In this document: positions 51,820 through 62,836 of the stretch, piece after piece
Position numbering within the stretch: the stretch's first letter is position 1
Layout of the letters: each line of letters begins with the position of its first letter
Origin: Cribrihabitans_A pelagius
Lineage (GTDB): Bacteria > Pseudomonadota > Alphaproteobacteria > Rhodobacterales > Rhodobacteraceae
Assembly (NCBI RefSeq): GCF_048820915.1
Contig: NZ_JBMERR010000014.1
Location: 1-64,000 of the forward strand
Length of the DNA: 64,000 nucleotides
Reading direction: 5' to 3'
The notes under the pieces: generated by a model
Seen by the model: the letters and a program-made list of their open reading frames with translations, nothing else
Databases searched by the model: none
Told to the model about the DNA's origin: nothing
Position numbers and translations under genes: made by a program

Positions 51820-52278
51820 ATGACCGACCTCACCATCAACGGAAAGGACGTCAAGCTTGACGTTCCCGGCGATACGCCGCTGCTCTGGGCGCTGCGCGAT
51901 GACCTGCGCCTGACCGGCACCAAATTCGGCTGCGGCATCGCCCAGTGCGGCGCCTGCACGGTCATGGTGGACGGCATGCCCGTGCGCTCCTGCGTGACCC
52001 CGGTGGAGGCGCTCGAAGGCTCCGACGTGGTCACCATCGAGGCGCTGGAGGGCCCGGAGGCCGAGGCCGTGCGCAAGGCCTGGCTCGACATCGACGTGCC
52101 GCAATGCGGCTACTGCCAGTCCGGCCAGATCATTGCCGCCGCCGCGCTGCTGACTGAAATCCCCAACCCGACGGACGAGGACATCGACTACGCGATGGCC
52201 GGCAACGCCTGCCGCTGTGCCACCTACGTGCGCATCCGCAAGGCGATCCACAACGCAGCCAAGATGCTGGAGGCCTGA
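51820..52278 (+). CDS. iorA: Isoquinoline 1-oxidoreductase-type alpha subunit, [2Fe-2S]
   Basis: A 152-residue protein with two [2Fe-2S] clusters. GCGIAQCGACTV with a later RSC binds the plant-type cluster; CGYCQSGQ and CRCATY bind the second. The length and sequence are those of small subunits of the IorAB/xanthine-dehydrogenase group. It passes electrons from the molybdenum subunit onward. AGGAGGAC precedes the start, and IorB follows after 3 bp. The 190-bp gap upstream should hold a promoter. Confidence 0.88.
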   Translation: MTDLTINGKDVKLDVPGDTPLLWALRDDLRLTGTKFGCGIAQCGACTVMVDGMPVRSCVTPVEALEGSDVVTIEALEGPEAEAVRKAWLDIDVPQCGYCQSGQIIAAAALLTEIPNPTDEDIDYAMAGNACRCATYVRIRKAIHNAAKMLEA

Positions 52279-52281
52279 TCC

Positions 52282-54426
<2,145 letters not shown>

Positions 54427-54440
54427 AAGGAGACCGGACA

Positions 54441-55067
54441 ATGAAACAGCCCAATACCCGCCTCGCCGCGCTCACGATTGCCATCGTGCTGGCCAAGCTG
54501 CTGCCCGGCACCCCGGCGCTTGCCGGAGAGGTGAACGGCCTGAAAACCGCCGAAGCCTTCGAGAGCATCGAGCCTGCCGAAGCGCGCTCGGTTGCGATCT
54601 TCGAGGAGATGGCCAAGGTCATCACCCACCCGCGCTGCATGAACTGCCACCCGGTCAACACCGGGCCGCTGCAGGGCGACGAACAAAAGCCGCATTCTCC
54701 GCCGGTGCCGCGCACCGAGGACAACTTCGGCGTCGTCGCCATGCGCTGCACCACCTGCCACGGGGACGAGAACCAGCCCTTCCTCGGCGAAAGCGGCTCG
54801 GTGCCGGGCAACGGCCACTGGCAGCTGGCGCCGGTCAGCATGGGCTGGATCGGCCTGACGGTTCCGGAGATCTGCGCCCAGTTGAAGGACCCGGAACGCA
54901 ACGGCGGCCGGTCGCTGGAAGAGGTCGCGCACCACATGGGCGATGACACGCTGGTCGGCTGGGCCTGGACCCCGGGCGAAGGCCGCACTCCGGCGCCCGG
55001 CACCTGGGAGGCCTTTGCCGAACTGGCTGAAAACTGGATCGAAACCGGCGCTGCCTGTCCCGGCTGA
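54441..55067 (+). CDS. Diheme c-type cytochrome partner of the Ior complex
   Basis: A 208-residue periplasmic protein with a Sec signal at 1-29 (LTIAIVLAKLLPGTPALA). Two haem motifs, CMNCH at 66-70 and CTTCH at 103-107, each lie in a short loop-helix. The rest has few regular haem-protein marks, so the axial ligands are unclear. The start at 54441 follows AAAGGAGA; a very long alternate frame through iorB is a shadow. It is 14 bp after iorB and ends at a terminator, so it is probably the electron acceptor of IorAB. Confidence 0.8.
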   Translation: MKQPNTRLAALTIAIVLAKLLPGTPALAGEVNGLKTAEAFESIEPAEARSVAIFEEMAKVITHPRCMNCHPVNTGPLQGDEQKPHSPPVPRTEDNFGVVAMRCTTCHGDENQPFLGESGSVPGNGHWQLAPVSMGWIGLTVPEICAQLKDPERNGGRSLEEVAHHMGDDTLVGWAWTPGEGRTPAPGTWEAFAELAENWIETGAACPG

Positions 55068-55089
55068 ACGGGCGGCTTGCGCGAAAGAT

Positions 55090-55121
55090 AAAACCGGCGG
55101 CCCCTTGCGGCCGCCGGTTTT
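55090..55121 (+). terminator. Rho-independent terminator after the Ior operon
   Basis: AAAACCGGCGGCC and GGCCGCCGGTTTT form a long stem around CCTTGC, with T at the end on both strands. It lies 23 bp after the cytochrome stop and may also end the convergent MBL transcript. Confidence 0.8.
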
Positions 55122-55156
55122 CTGTTCAGACCATTGTCGAATTCGGAAGGGCCCGC

Positions 55157-55960
55157 TCAGAGCGGCACAAACCGCCAGGCATCGCCCTCGGCCTCGACCC
55201 GGCCCAGGCCCGGGAAGGGCAGATGGGTGGCGGCGATGGGCGTGCCCGACTGCGCCGCCTCCGCCAGCAGCGCCCGGCGGGTGGCAGCGGCTGCGGCCGC
55301 GTCGCTGTCGAGCGCGTAAGCCACGTCCGGCTCGGCAAAATGCACCGCGCCCGAGATCAGCGCATCGCCCGCGATCAGCAGCTCCTCGCCCCCGGATTGC
55401 AGGCGCAGCCCAATGTGGCCCGGGGTATGCCCCGGCAGCGGCCTCAGGCTCAGGCCTTCGCCCAGATCGGCGGCGCCCTCGTGCAGCACCACCCGGTCCG
55501 CAAAGGACGCGGCCACCGCCTGCACCATCTCGATCATCGGGCGCTGGTCCTCGGGCACCGCATCGGCCAGCCCCTTCTGGGTCCAGAACGCCCATTCGGG
55601 CTTCGAGACGTGAACCTTCGCCCCGGCAAACCCGCCGCCCATGAGCCCGCCCAGATGGTCGGCGTGCATATGGGTCAGCACGATGTCGGTGATCTCCTCT
55701 CCGGCGATCTGCGCCAGCGCCTTTCCGGTGGCCGGGAACCGCTGCTGCAGCGCCGCGCCGGAGCCGGTGTCCACCAGCAAGCGGCGGCTGCCGGCCTCGA
55801 TCAGCCAGAGGTTGGCGCCGATGGTAAGCGGCGCGTTCAGCCGACTGGCCAGATCCTCGGACAGGCCGGAGAAATACTCCATCGGCAGATCGAAATGACC
55901 GTCATCGAACACGGTCAGCCGGATCCGGCCGACGGTGAGGCTGTGGGGGGTGTTTGGCAT
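55157..55960 (-). CDS. MBL-fold metallo-hydrolase
   Basis: A 267-residue metallo-beta-lactamase-fold protein. LTHMHADHLGG near 95-105 binds two metals, with LPGHTPGHIGL near 174-184 and LIAGDALISGAV near 195 completing the site, and THLPFPG near 245. The start at 55960 follows GGAGAGC; the longer frame is GC-rich filler. The group includes lactonases and glyoxalase II-like enzymes. It is divergent from the AraC-type gene, which may control it. The substrate is unknown. Confidence 0.82.
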   Translation of the reverse strand: MPNTPHSLTVGRIRLTVFDDGHFDLPMEYFSGLSEDLASRLNAPLTIGANLWLIEAGSRRLLVDTGSGAALQQRFPATGKALAQIAGEEITDIVLTHMHADHLGGLMGGGFAGAKVHVSKPEWAFWTQKGLADAVPEDQRPMIEMVQAVAASFADRVVLHEGAADLGEGLSLRPLPGHTPGHIGLRLQSGGEELLIAGDALISGAVHFAEPDVAYALDSDAAAAAATRRALLAEAAQSGTPIAATHLPFPGLGRVEAEGDAWRFVPL

Positions 55961-56058
55961 CGGGGCTCTCCATTGCTTGGTCCCGCACTGGTATGGCGCA
56001 GCGCCGCCGGGCCGGGTATTGTCGCGGGTGACAAAGTTTTTGCCGGTTACGCCAAGCC

Positions 56059-56991
56059 ATGCCACCCGATCCCTCCGCCGAACCGCTGCCCGCCGTGATC
56101 CTGGCCTACCCCGGGGCAATGCCCTCGGCGGTGCTGGGGCTTGGCGACATCCTGGGCCACGCGGGGCTCGCCCCGCTGACCGTCCGCCAGCCTGATGACG
56201 CGCCCGAGCGCGCCCGCGCCGTGATCCTGCCGCCTTCCGCGCGCGAGGTTCATCCCACGGACGCACCCTGGGTCACCGGCTGGCTGGCGCAGCAATCCGC
56301 ACGCGGCGCGCTGATCTGCTCGGCCTGCACCGGTCTGCACTGGATTGCCGCCGCCGGGATCGACCGGGGCCGTCCGGTCACCACCCACTGGGGGCTCGAG
56401 GCGCGGATGCGGGCGGCCTACCCCGGCCTGCAGCTCGATACCGGGCGGCTGGTGATCGAGCACACCGACCTGGTGACCGCGGGCGGGCTGATGGCCTGGA
56501 TCGACCTGGCGCTGGTGATGATCGAGCGGCTGGCGGGGCGCGCCGCGATGCTGGACACGGCCCGGCATTTCATCATCGACCCGGGCCGCCGCGACCAGCG
56601 CCGCTTCCGCCGCTTCCTGCCGCCGATGGACCATGGCGATGCCCCCGTGCTGGCCGCGCAGCAGCGGATCGAGGCGCAGCTTGCCGAGCCGCTTCGCGCG
56701 AAGGAACTGGCCGCCGCGGTTGGCCTGTCGCTGCGCAGCCTGCAGCGGCGCTTCACCCGCGCCACCGGCCACAGCCTGACCGCCTACCAGCAGAACCTGC
56801 GGATCGAGCGCGCCCGCGATCTGCTCGCCGCGACCACCCGCAGCGTGGCGGAGATCGCGGCGGAGGTGGGCTATTCCGACCTGCCGGCCTTTCACCGGGT
56901 GTTCTCCCGCCAAGCAGGCATGACCCCCGGCCGCTTCCGCCGCACGCAGGGGAGCGCGCCTAGCCCCGCAGCGCCGCCGCCAGCTCCGTGA
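56059..56991 (+). CDS. GlxA-like AraC-family regulator with DJ-1/PfpI domain
   Basis: A 310-residue regulator. The N-terminal DJ-1/PfpI-like domain (about 1-190) has ALICSACTGLHWIAAAG near 90, with the Cys in the elbow position. The two AraC helix-turn-helices are at about 205-305 (LRAKELAAAVGLSLRSLQRRF and SVAEIAAEVGYSDLPAFHRVF). These regulators control amine and amino-acid catabolism in related bacteria. No good ribosome site precedes the ATG, so the start may be slightly different. Its 3' end overlaps the convergent HAD gene by 32 bp. Confidence 0.85.
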   Translation: MPPDPSAEPLPAVILAYPGAMPSAVLGLGDILGHAGLAPLTVRQPDDAPERARAVILPPSAREVHPTDAPWVTGWLAQQSARGALICSACTGLHWIAAAGIDRGRPVTTHWGLEARMRAAYPGLQLDTGRLVIEHTDLVTAGGLMAWIDLALVMIERLAGRAAMLDTARHFIIDPGRRDQRRFRRFLPPMDHGDAPVLAAQQRIEAQLAEPLRAKELAAAVGLSLRSLQRRFTRATGHSLTAYQQNLRIERARDLLAATTRSVAEIAAEVGYSDLPAFHRVFSRQAGMTPGRFRRTQGSAPSPAAPPPAP

Positions 56992-57682
56992 TACTGTCCA
57001 CCTCCAGGTCATAGGCGCCGGTTTCGCCCTGCGCGGGCGTCTCCGGGGGCTGGTCCCCCCATTCCCGCGGCCGCCGCACCAGCGCGGTGCGGAACCCCAC
57101 CTGCCGCGCCGCGTCCAGGTCATATGGGTGGCAGGCCACCATCAGGCATTCCTCCGGGGCCAGCTGCAGCCGCCCCGCCGCCCGCCGGTAGGCTTCTGGC
57201 AGCAGCTTGTAGAGGCCGAGCCCCTCGCAGGACAGCACCGCGTCCCAGACCAGGCCGTTCCGGCGCGAGCTGTCGATGATCAGCCGGTAGGACAGCAGCG
57301 AGAACGACGCGACGATGCGGTCCCGGCGCAGCGCCGCCAGCCCTTCCCGCACGTCCGGCCAGGCGTCAAAACCATGCGGCGCCTCCCAGGCAATCGCGCG
57401 CCGGTCCTGCGCGTCAAAAGCCTCCAGCCCTTCGGCTTCCAGAAGCGCCTCCAGGCAGAAGTGGTGCGCCTCGTCGAAATTGTACTCCGGCGGGCCGTTT
57501 TCGCCGAGGTTCAGCATCGCCTGCATCGACCGCCGCCGCAGATCATTGGCCAGCGCCGCCCAGTCCCGGCGGATCCCGTGGCGCTGCCCTGCCGCGGCGA
57601 ATGCATCGCGAAAGCCGCTGTGCCAGTCCAGCACGGTACCGCCGGTGTCGTAGGTCAATGCCTTGATTTCCTTCAGATTCAT
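56960..57682 (-). CDS. HAD-superfamily hydrolase, haloacid dehalogenase type
   Basis: A 240-residue HAD protein. Motif I is TYDTGGTVLDW with the nucleophile Asp near residue 11, motif II is FSLLSYR, where Ser sits in the usual position, and the last acidic motif is MVACHPYDLDAAR. Type II haloacid dehalogenases and related phosphatases share this cap. The start at 57682 follows GGGAGGAG. It is the last gene of the stress operon running from beyond 64000. The substrate is not clear. Confidence 0.8.
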   Translation of the reverse strand: MNLKEIKALTYDTGGTVLDWHSGFRDAFAAAGQRHGIRRDWAALANDLRRRSMQAMLNLGENGPPEYNFDEAHHFCLEALLEAEGLEAFDAQDRRAIAWEAPHGFDAWPDVREGLAALRRDRIVASFSLLSYRLIIDSSRRNGLVWDAVLSCEGLGLYKLLPEAYRRAAGRLQLAPEECLMVACHPYDLDAARQVGFRTALVRRPREWGDQPPETPAQGETGAYDLEVDSITELAAALRG

Positions 57683-57769
57683 CCATCTCCTCCCATAAAC
57701 GCATATTCGCATGCCGACGCATTGGCCGGGGACAGACCCAAGTATCCAATTGCCCTGCGGAGGCAACTG

Positions 57770-58057
57770 CTAGAGCACGTCCTGCCAGTCCGGATGGCGG
57801 GCGATCTGGGCCTTGGCGAAGGGGCACAGCGGCACGATCTTGCGGCCCTCGGCGCGTGCATCCTCGACGCCGCGCTGCACCAGCGCCCGGCCCGCGCCGC
57901 GCCCCTTCAGCGCCTCCGGCACCTCGGTATGGTCGATGATGATCGAGGCGGTGCCCAGTCGCGAATAAGTCATCACCGCCTCATGCCCGTCCAAACGCAA
58001 CACATAGCGGCCCTTGCTCTCGCCCTCCGCGCGGCGGATATCGAATGCTTCGCTCAT
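57770..58057 (-). CDS. Small GNAT-family acetyltransferase (NATD1-like)
   Basis: A 95-residue protein of the short GNAT type. HTEVPEALKGRGAGRALVQ near 43-61 has the acetyl-CoA loop, and PLCPFAKAQIARHPDW at the end is the family C-terminal motif. The length is normal. It follows the FrnE-like gene by 11 bp. The group is often near stress genes and may acetylate small amines. Confidence 0.83.
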   Translation of the reverse strand: MSEAFDIRRAEGESKGRYVLRLDGHEAVMTYSRLGTASIIIDHTEVPEALKGRGAGRALVQRGVEDARAEGRKIVPLCPFAKAQIARHPDWQDVL

Positions 58058-58068
58058 AGCGCCCTCCC

Positions 58069-58725
58069 TCAGGCTGCCTGCGCGGCCTTCAGCTGGCGCA
58101 GGATACCGGCGTAATTCTCTTCTCCTTGCGCGCCGCTGACCAGATGCTGGCGCTCAAAGATCATCGCGGGCACGCCCCGCACCCCGCGGCTGGGCCAGAA
58201 CTGCTCCTTGGCGCGCACCTGTTCGGCGCGTTCGCCGCTGTCCAGCATGGCGCGGGCGGCATCGCCGTCCAGTCCCGTGGCCGCGGCCACCCCGGCCAGC
58301 ACATCGATGCTGGAGACATCCGCGCGCCGGGAAAAGAAAGCCGCAAACAGCGCCAGCTTGACCTCATGCGCCTTGCCCTGCTCCTCTGCCCAGCCGATCA
58401 GCTGATGGGCACGGAAAGTGTTATACATGCGCATGTCGTCAGCGTAGTTGAAGGTGAACCCCAGCGCCGCGCCCATCTCCGTCAACCGCGCCCGCGCCTG
58501 GCGCGACCCCTCCGGCGTAGTGCCGTATTTCGCGGCCAAGTGCTCACGCAGGTTCTCCCCCTCCGGCGCCATCTGCGGGTTCAGTTCGAACGGGTGCCAG
58601 TGGATGTCCACTTCGATGCCGGTCTCGCGCACCGCCTTGGCCAGCTGGTAATAGCCGATGGCGCACCAGGGACAGACGACATCAGAGACGATATCGACGC
58701 GGATCGGAGGGGTGTCTGCGGTCAT
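58069..58725 (-). CDS. DsbA-family FrnE-like oxidoreductase
   Basis: A 218-residue thioredoxin-fold protein. The redox motif is CPWC near 18-21 (DVVCPWCAIGYY), with the helical insertion at 60-150 and the cis-Pro in VRGVPAMIF near 183. It has no signal peptide, so it is cytosolic, as is normal for FrnE/2-hydroxychromene isomerase-like proteins. The start at 58725 follows AAGGAGTG. It lies in an operon of GSTs and Kef proteins, consistent with thiol or electrophile stress. Confidence 0.85.
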   Translation of the reverse strand: MTADTPPIRVDIVSDVVCPWCAIGYYQLAKAVRETGIEVDIHWHPFELNPQMAPEGENLREHLAAKYGTTPEGSRQARARLTEMGAALGFTFNYADDMRMYNTFRAHQLIGWAEEQGKAHEVKLALFAAFFSRRADVSSIDVLAGVAAATGLDGDAARAMLDSGERAEQVRAKEQFWPSRGVRGVPAMIFERQHLVSGAQGEENYAGILRQLKAAQAA

Positions 58726-58738
58726 GGGCTCACTCCTT

Positions 58739-59452
58739 TTAATCGGCGGCGTAATTGGCCGCATTGGCGGCCGCCGCGGCTTCGGTGTCGCCTGCGCCAA
58801 AGACAGCAGGCCGCGGTTTCGGCAGCTGCAGCGCTGCCTGGGTGGCAGGCCGCGCATCAAGGCGCGCGAACCAGGCGTTCAGATGGTCGAGACCGGAGAC
58901 GTCCACCCCGGCCCAGAAGTGGGACCGCGCCCAGGGGTAAGTGGCGATATCGGCAATCGACATCTCCTCCCCCACCAGCCAGTCCCGCCCCTTTAGACGG
59001 CCGTCGAGCACCTCCAGCAGGCGGCGGGTCTCCTCCACGTAGCGCTTGATGGCAAAGGGGTCGTCATGGCCGTTGGGCCGGGCGATGCGCTGGAAATACA
59101 TCGCCTGCCCCATCATCGGCCCGATGCCGCCCATCTGGAACATCAGCCATTGATGCGTCTGCGAGCGCTCTTTGGGATCGGCGCTCAGGAAGCGGCCGTA
59201 TTTCTCCGCCAGATACCACAGGATCGCGCCGCTTTCGAAGACCGCGAAGTCATCGTTGCCGCGGTCGACGATGGTGGGGATGCGGCCGTTCGGGTTGAGC
59301 TTCAGATACTCCGGCGCCTTCTGTTCCTTCCTAGCGAAATCCACTGCCGCCAGCTCGTAGGGGATGCCCGCCTCGTGCAGGAAGATCAGCGGCTTCCAGC
59401 CGTTCATCGTCGGCGCCGTATAGAGCAGGATGTCAGGTCTGCTGTCACTCAT
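58739..59452 (-). CDS. Glutathione S-transferase (first copy)
   Basis: A 237-residue GST with thioredoxin-like N-domain (LLYTAPTMNGWKPLIFLHEAG near 9-29) and LNPNGRIPTIVD near 51-62. The ESGAILWYLAEKYGRF segment near 72-87 is the glutathione-gamma-Glu site. It is close in layout and motifs to the GST at 62062-62778 of this operon, and is probably a duplicate. It follows kefC by 11 bp. The pairing with Kef suggests handling of glutathione conjugates that gate the antiporter. Confidence 0.86.
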   Translation of the reverse strand: MSDSRPDILLYTAPTMNGWKPLIFLHEAGIPYELAAVDFARKEQKAPEYLKLNPNGRIPTIVDRGNDDFAVFESGAILWYLAEKYGRFLSADPKERSQTHQWLMFQMGGIGPMMGQAMYFQRIARPNGHDDPFAIKRYVEETRRLLEVLDGRLKGRDWLVGEEMSIADIATYPWARSHFWAGVDVSGLDHLNAWFARLDARPATQAALQLPKPRPAVFGAGDTEAAAAANAANYAAD

Positions 59453-59463
59453 CGCGGTCTTCC

Positions 59464-61380
59464 TCACAGGTTTGCATCGCCCTTGGGCGGAGGTGTCCAG
59501 CCGCGTTCCGAGCGGTCGTGGCGGTCCAGCCGGTCGGCGGTCATCAGCTTGAACAGGGTTTGCGACTGCGCCCGCATCGCGTCGAGATACCCGGCCGAGA
59601 CCCCTTCGGCGTTCCAGGTCTCCCGCAGCCCGTCCAGCGCCTCGCGGTCGTGGGCGCGGAAGATGCGGCTTGCGGTCTCGGCTTGGAAGGGGTGGCAGCC
59701 GATGGCGGTCAGCGCATCGCGGCCCATCGCCAGCGCGCTCTCGAAGGTCTCCCGCTGGACCAGATGGGCGCCCGCCTGCTCCAGTTCGTAGACGTGGTGC
59801 CGGTCGTGGGCGCGGGCGTGGATGATCACCCCGGGATAGGTCTTGGCGACATGATGCACCAGCTCGGTCTGCTTCTCCCGGTCATCCAGCGCGGCGACAA
59901 ACAGCCGGGCGTTCTCCAGCCCGGCGCTGTGCAGCAGGTCCGGGCGGGTGGCATCGCCGTAATAGGCGCGGAAGCCGATCCGCGACAGGTTCCCGATGGT
60001 GTCGGGATCGTGGTCCAGCACCGTCACCTTGTGGCCGTTGGTGACCAGCATCCGCGTGATGATCTGGCCAACCCGGCCGATGCCCGCCACCACGATGCTG
60101 CCCGCCTCGTCGATCCCGTCCGCCGCGCGGTCTTCTGTCCGCACCGCACGCGGCGCCAGTACCTTCTCGTATAAAATGAACAGCAGCGGCGTCAGCAGCA
60201 TGGTCAGCGCCACCACCAGTGTCATCGGCTTGACCACCTCTGCCCCCAGGATACCGGCCCCGGCGGCAAAGCCGAACAGGACAAAGGCGAACTCTCCCGC
60301 CTGCGCGAGCCCCAGGGTGGCCAGCCAGCGGTCGGCGCCGCGCAGCCCGAAGCCGGTGGCCAGCACGTAGAGCAGCCCCGCCTTGACCGCCATCAGCGCA
60401 ACCGTGAGCCCCACGAGGCCGAAGGGGTTGGACAGCAGCAGCCCGAAGTCGATGCCCGCCCCGACGGTGATGAAGAACAGGCCCAGAAGCAGCCCCTTGA
60501 AGGGTTCGATGTCGCTCTCCAACTCGTGCCGGTATTCGCTGTCCGACAGCACCACGCCGGCCAGGAATGTGCCAAGCGCGGGGGACAGACCGACGTAATT
60601 CATCAACAGTGCAATGCCGATCACCAGCATCAGCGCGGCGGCGGTGAAGATCTCGCGCAGGCGGGCCTCGGCGATGAAGCGGAAGACCGGCCGGATCACC
60701 GTCCGCCCCGCCACGACGATGCCCGCAATGATGATCAGCACCGCCGCCGCCTGCACCCAGTCGGGCAGCGTGTCGAACAGCGTCGGCGCGCCGTGGCCGT
60801 GCCCGTGCGTATCCGCCGCGGGCGCGCCATGGCCCGCATCGCCAAGCCCGTCATCTCCGCCCGCCGCCGCGTTCACCGCCAGCAGCGGCATCAGCGCCAG
60901 CATCGGGATCACTGCGATGTCCTGCGTCAGCAGCACGGAAAAGGCGCTCTTGCCGCCCGTTGTCGGCATCAGCCCCTTTTCGCCCAGCGTCTGCAGCACG
61001 ATCGCGGTGGAGGACAGCGCCAGGATCATCCCCAGCGCCAGGGCCGCCTGCCAGGCCAGGCCAAAGGCCAGCGCTGCCGCGGCGATCAGCGCGGCGGTGC
61101 CCAGCACCTGCAGGCCGCCCAGCCCGAGAAGCTGCGCCCGCATCCGCCACAGCATTGCGGGCTGCAGTTCCAGGCCGACCAGGAACAGCATCATCACCAC
61201 GCCGAACTCGGCAAAATGCTGGATGTCGGCGGTCTCGCCGCCGACGATGCCCAGAACCGGGCCGATCACCACCCCGGCGATCAGATAGCCGAGGACGGAG
61301 CCGAGGCCGAGACGCTTGGCCAGCGGCACCGCCAGGACGGCAGCGGCGAGATAGACAAAACCGGCAGCGAGCAGTTCCAT
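59464..61380 (-). CDS. kefC: Glutathione-gated K+/H+ antiporter, KefB/KefC type
   Basis: A 638-residue CPA2 antiporter. About 12-13 helices cover 1-405, with a hydrophilic His/Gly insert near 178-195. The TrkA-N domain begins with IVVAGIGRVGQII near 430, and the C-terminal tail is long and charged. Kef systems release K+ when glutathione conjugates bind, acidifying the cytosol during electrophile attack. The start at 61380 overlaps the kefF stop (TAATG). The His/Gly insert is unusual and might bind metal. KefB and KefC cannot be told apart here. Confidence 0.85.
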   Translation of the reverse strand: MELLAAGFVYLAAAVLAVPLAKRLGLGSVLGYLIAGVVIGPVLGIVGGETADIQHFAEFGVVMMLFLVGLELQPAMLWRMRAQLLGLGGLQVLGTAALIAAAALAFGLAWQAALALGMILALSSTAIVLQTLGEKGLMPTTGGKSAFSVLLTQDIAVIPMLALMPLLAVNAAAGGDDGLGDAGHGAPAADTHGHGHGAPTLFDTLPDWVQAAAVLIIIAGIVVAGRTVIRPVFRFIAEARLREIFTAAALMLVIGIALLMNYVGLSPALGTFLAGVVLSDSEYRHELESDIEPFKGLLLGLFFITVGAGIDFGLLLSNPFGLVGLTVALMAVKAGLLYVLATGFGLRGADRWLATLGLAQAGEFAFVLFGFAAGAGILGAEVVKPMTLVVALTMLLTPLLFILYEKVLAPRAVRTEDRAADGIDEAGSIVVAGIGRVGQIITRMLVTNGHKVTVLDHDPDTIGNLSRIGFRAYYGDATRPDLLHSAGLENARLFVAALDDREKQTELVHHVAKTYPGVIIHARAHDRHHVYELEQAGAHLVQRETFESALAMGRDALTAIGCHPFQAETASRIFRAHDREALDGLRETWNAEGVSAGYLDAMRAQSQTLFKLMTADRLDRHDRSERGWTPPPKGDANL

Positions 61381-61994
61381 TACACGGCCTCCAGCTTGGC
61401 GGCCCCTGCCGCCGCGATCCCGTTCAGCGTCAGCGCCGCACGTGCCGCCGCGATGTCCAGCGTATCGTCGCGCAGCGCCTGCAGCAGCGCCCGCCATTCG
61501 GCGAGGTGGGACTTGTCCCGCCCCTCGTCCACCGCACGCCCCGCGCCGAACAGCACGAAGGGTGCCAGGTAGCGCATCCGGCACAGATCAGCGGTTTTCT
61601 CGAACGGCATCAGCAAGTCACGAAGATGCGCGCCATTTGCACCGTCGGGTGTGTAGACCTCGGCGGCGGCCCCGCAGGTGACTGCGTTGAAGGTCACCTT
61701 GCCGTCAAGCGCGTGGCCCGACTGGCCATAGGCAAAGCCGTGCTCCAGCACCAGGTCCTGCCATTCCTTCAGCAAGGCCGGCGCGGAATACCAGAACACC
61801 GGGTGCAGGAATACGATGGCGTCATGTTCGGTGAGCCGCTGCTGCTCGCGGTCGGTATCGATGCCGAACGACGGGTATTCGCCGTAGAGATCGACGCAGG
61901 TGAGGCCCTCGATCGCCTGCGCGGCCCTGAACATCGGCGCGTTGATCTCCGAGCGGCCGGGCCGCGGATGCGCCAGGTATACCAGTGTCTTCAT
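61380..61994 (-). CDS. kefF: NAD(P)H quinone oxidoreductase, KefF/KefG type
   Basis: A 204-residue flavodoxin-like quinone reductase. The opening TLVYLAHPRPGRSEIN and HPVFWYSAPALLKEWQD near 65-81 are the marks of KefF, MdaB and related proteins. KefF is the ancillary subunit required for full KefC activity. The start at 61994 follows GGAAGGAGC. The gene overlaps kefC, which supports the partnership. Confidence 0.86.
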   Translation of the reverse strand: MKTLVYLAHPRPGRSEINAPMFRAAQAIEGLTCVDLYGEYPSFGIDTDREQQRLTEHDAIVFLHPVFWYSAPALLKEWQDLVLEHGFAYGQSGHALDGKVTFNAVTCGAAAEVYTPDGANGAHLRDLLMPFEKTADLCRMRYLAPFVLFGAGRAVDEGRDKSHLAEWRALLQALRDDTLDIAAARAALTLNGIAAAGAAKLEAV

Positions 61995-62061
61995 GCCATC
62001 GCTCCTTCCCGGCAATCGGCCCCGCGGGCGGCGGCGCTGCGCACGCCCCGCCCTGCAAGGC

Positions 62062-62778
62062 TCACGCCTTCTTCACATCGCCCGCAAACCGCGCCGCGTT
62101 TTCCTTCAGGAAGGCCTCCGCATCCGCGTTTTCGTCCCAGAACTGAGGCTGCGCCTTGGGGATGGTCAGCGCCTTCTGCACCGCCGGGCGCGCGTCGATG
62201 CGGTCGAACCAGGCCTTCAGGTGCGGCAAGTCGTCAACCTCGACCCGCGCCCAAGGGTAGGCCCGCGCCCAGGGGTAGATCATCATGTCGGCGATGGAAT
62301 ATTCGCCCGCGATATAGCCGCGTCCCTCAAGGCGCGTGTTCAGCACTTCCATCAGGCGGCGGGATTCATCCACGTAGCGCTTGATCGAGAACGGCTCCTC
62401 CTGCCCGTTCGGCGCCGCGATGCGCTGGAAATACATCGCCTGCCCCATCATCGGGCCGACGTGACCCACCTGGAAGAACAGCCACTGCAGCGTTTCCGAC
62501 CGGGTAACCGGATCGTCCGACAGGAACCGGCCGTATTTCTCCGCCAGGTGCCACAGGATCGCCCCGGACTCGAAGACCGCCCGGCCCTCGGCGCGGTCAT
62601 AGATCGTGGGGATCTTGCCGTTGGGGTTGAGCTCGAGGTACTCCGGCGCCTTCTGCTCCTGGCGGGCAAAGTCGATCGAGGTCAGGTCGTAGGGCACCCC
62701 GGCTTCCTCCAGGAAGATGACCGGCTTGTAGCCGTTCATCGTGGCCGCGGTATAAAGGTGAATATCCGGTTTGCTCAT
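62062..62778 (-). CDS. Glutathione S-transferase (second copy)
   Basis: A 238-residue GST. LYTAATMNGYKPVIFLEEAG near 7-26, LNPNGKIPTIYD near 50-61 and ESGAILWHLAEKYGRF near 71-86 follow the same pattern as the copy at 58739. The two share long stretches such as the QAMYFQRIA segment. The start follows CAGGAG. It is 67 bp before kefF in the same direction. Both copies fit the Nu/YfcG-like disulfide-bond GST group. Confidence 0.86.
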   Translation of the reverse strand: MSKPDIHLYTAATMNGYKPVIFLEEAGVPYDLTSIDFARQEQKAPEYLELNPNGKIPTIYDRAEGRAVFESGAILWHLAEKYGRFLSDDPVTRSETLQWLFFQVGHVGPMMGQAMYFQRIAAPNGQEEPFSIKRYVDESRRLMEVLNTRLEGRGYIAGEYSIADMMIYPWARAYPWARVEVDDLPHLKAWFDRIDARPAVQKALTIPKAQPQFWDENADAEAFLKENAARFAGDVKKA

Positions 62779-62836
62779 GATTGTCTCCTGAGGGCGAGTG
62801 TCCGGGCCCGCGCGTTGCCGCGCAGGCCCGATGGGT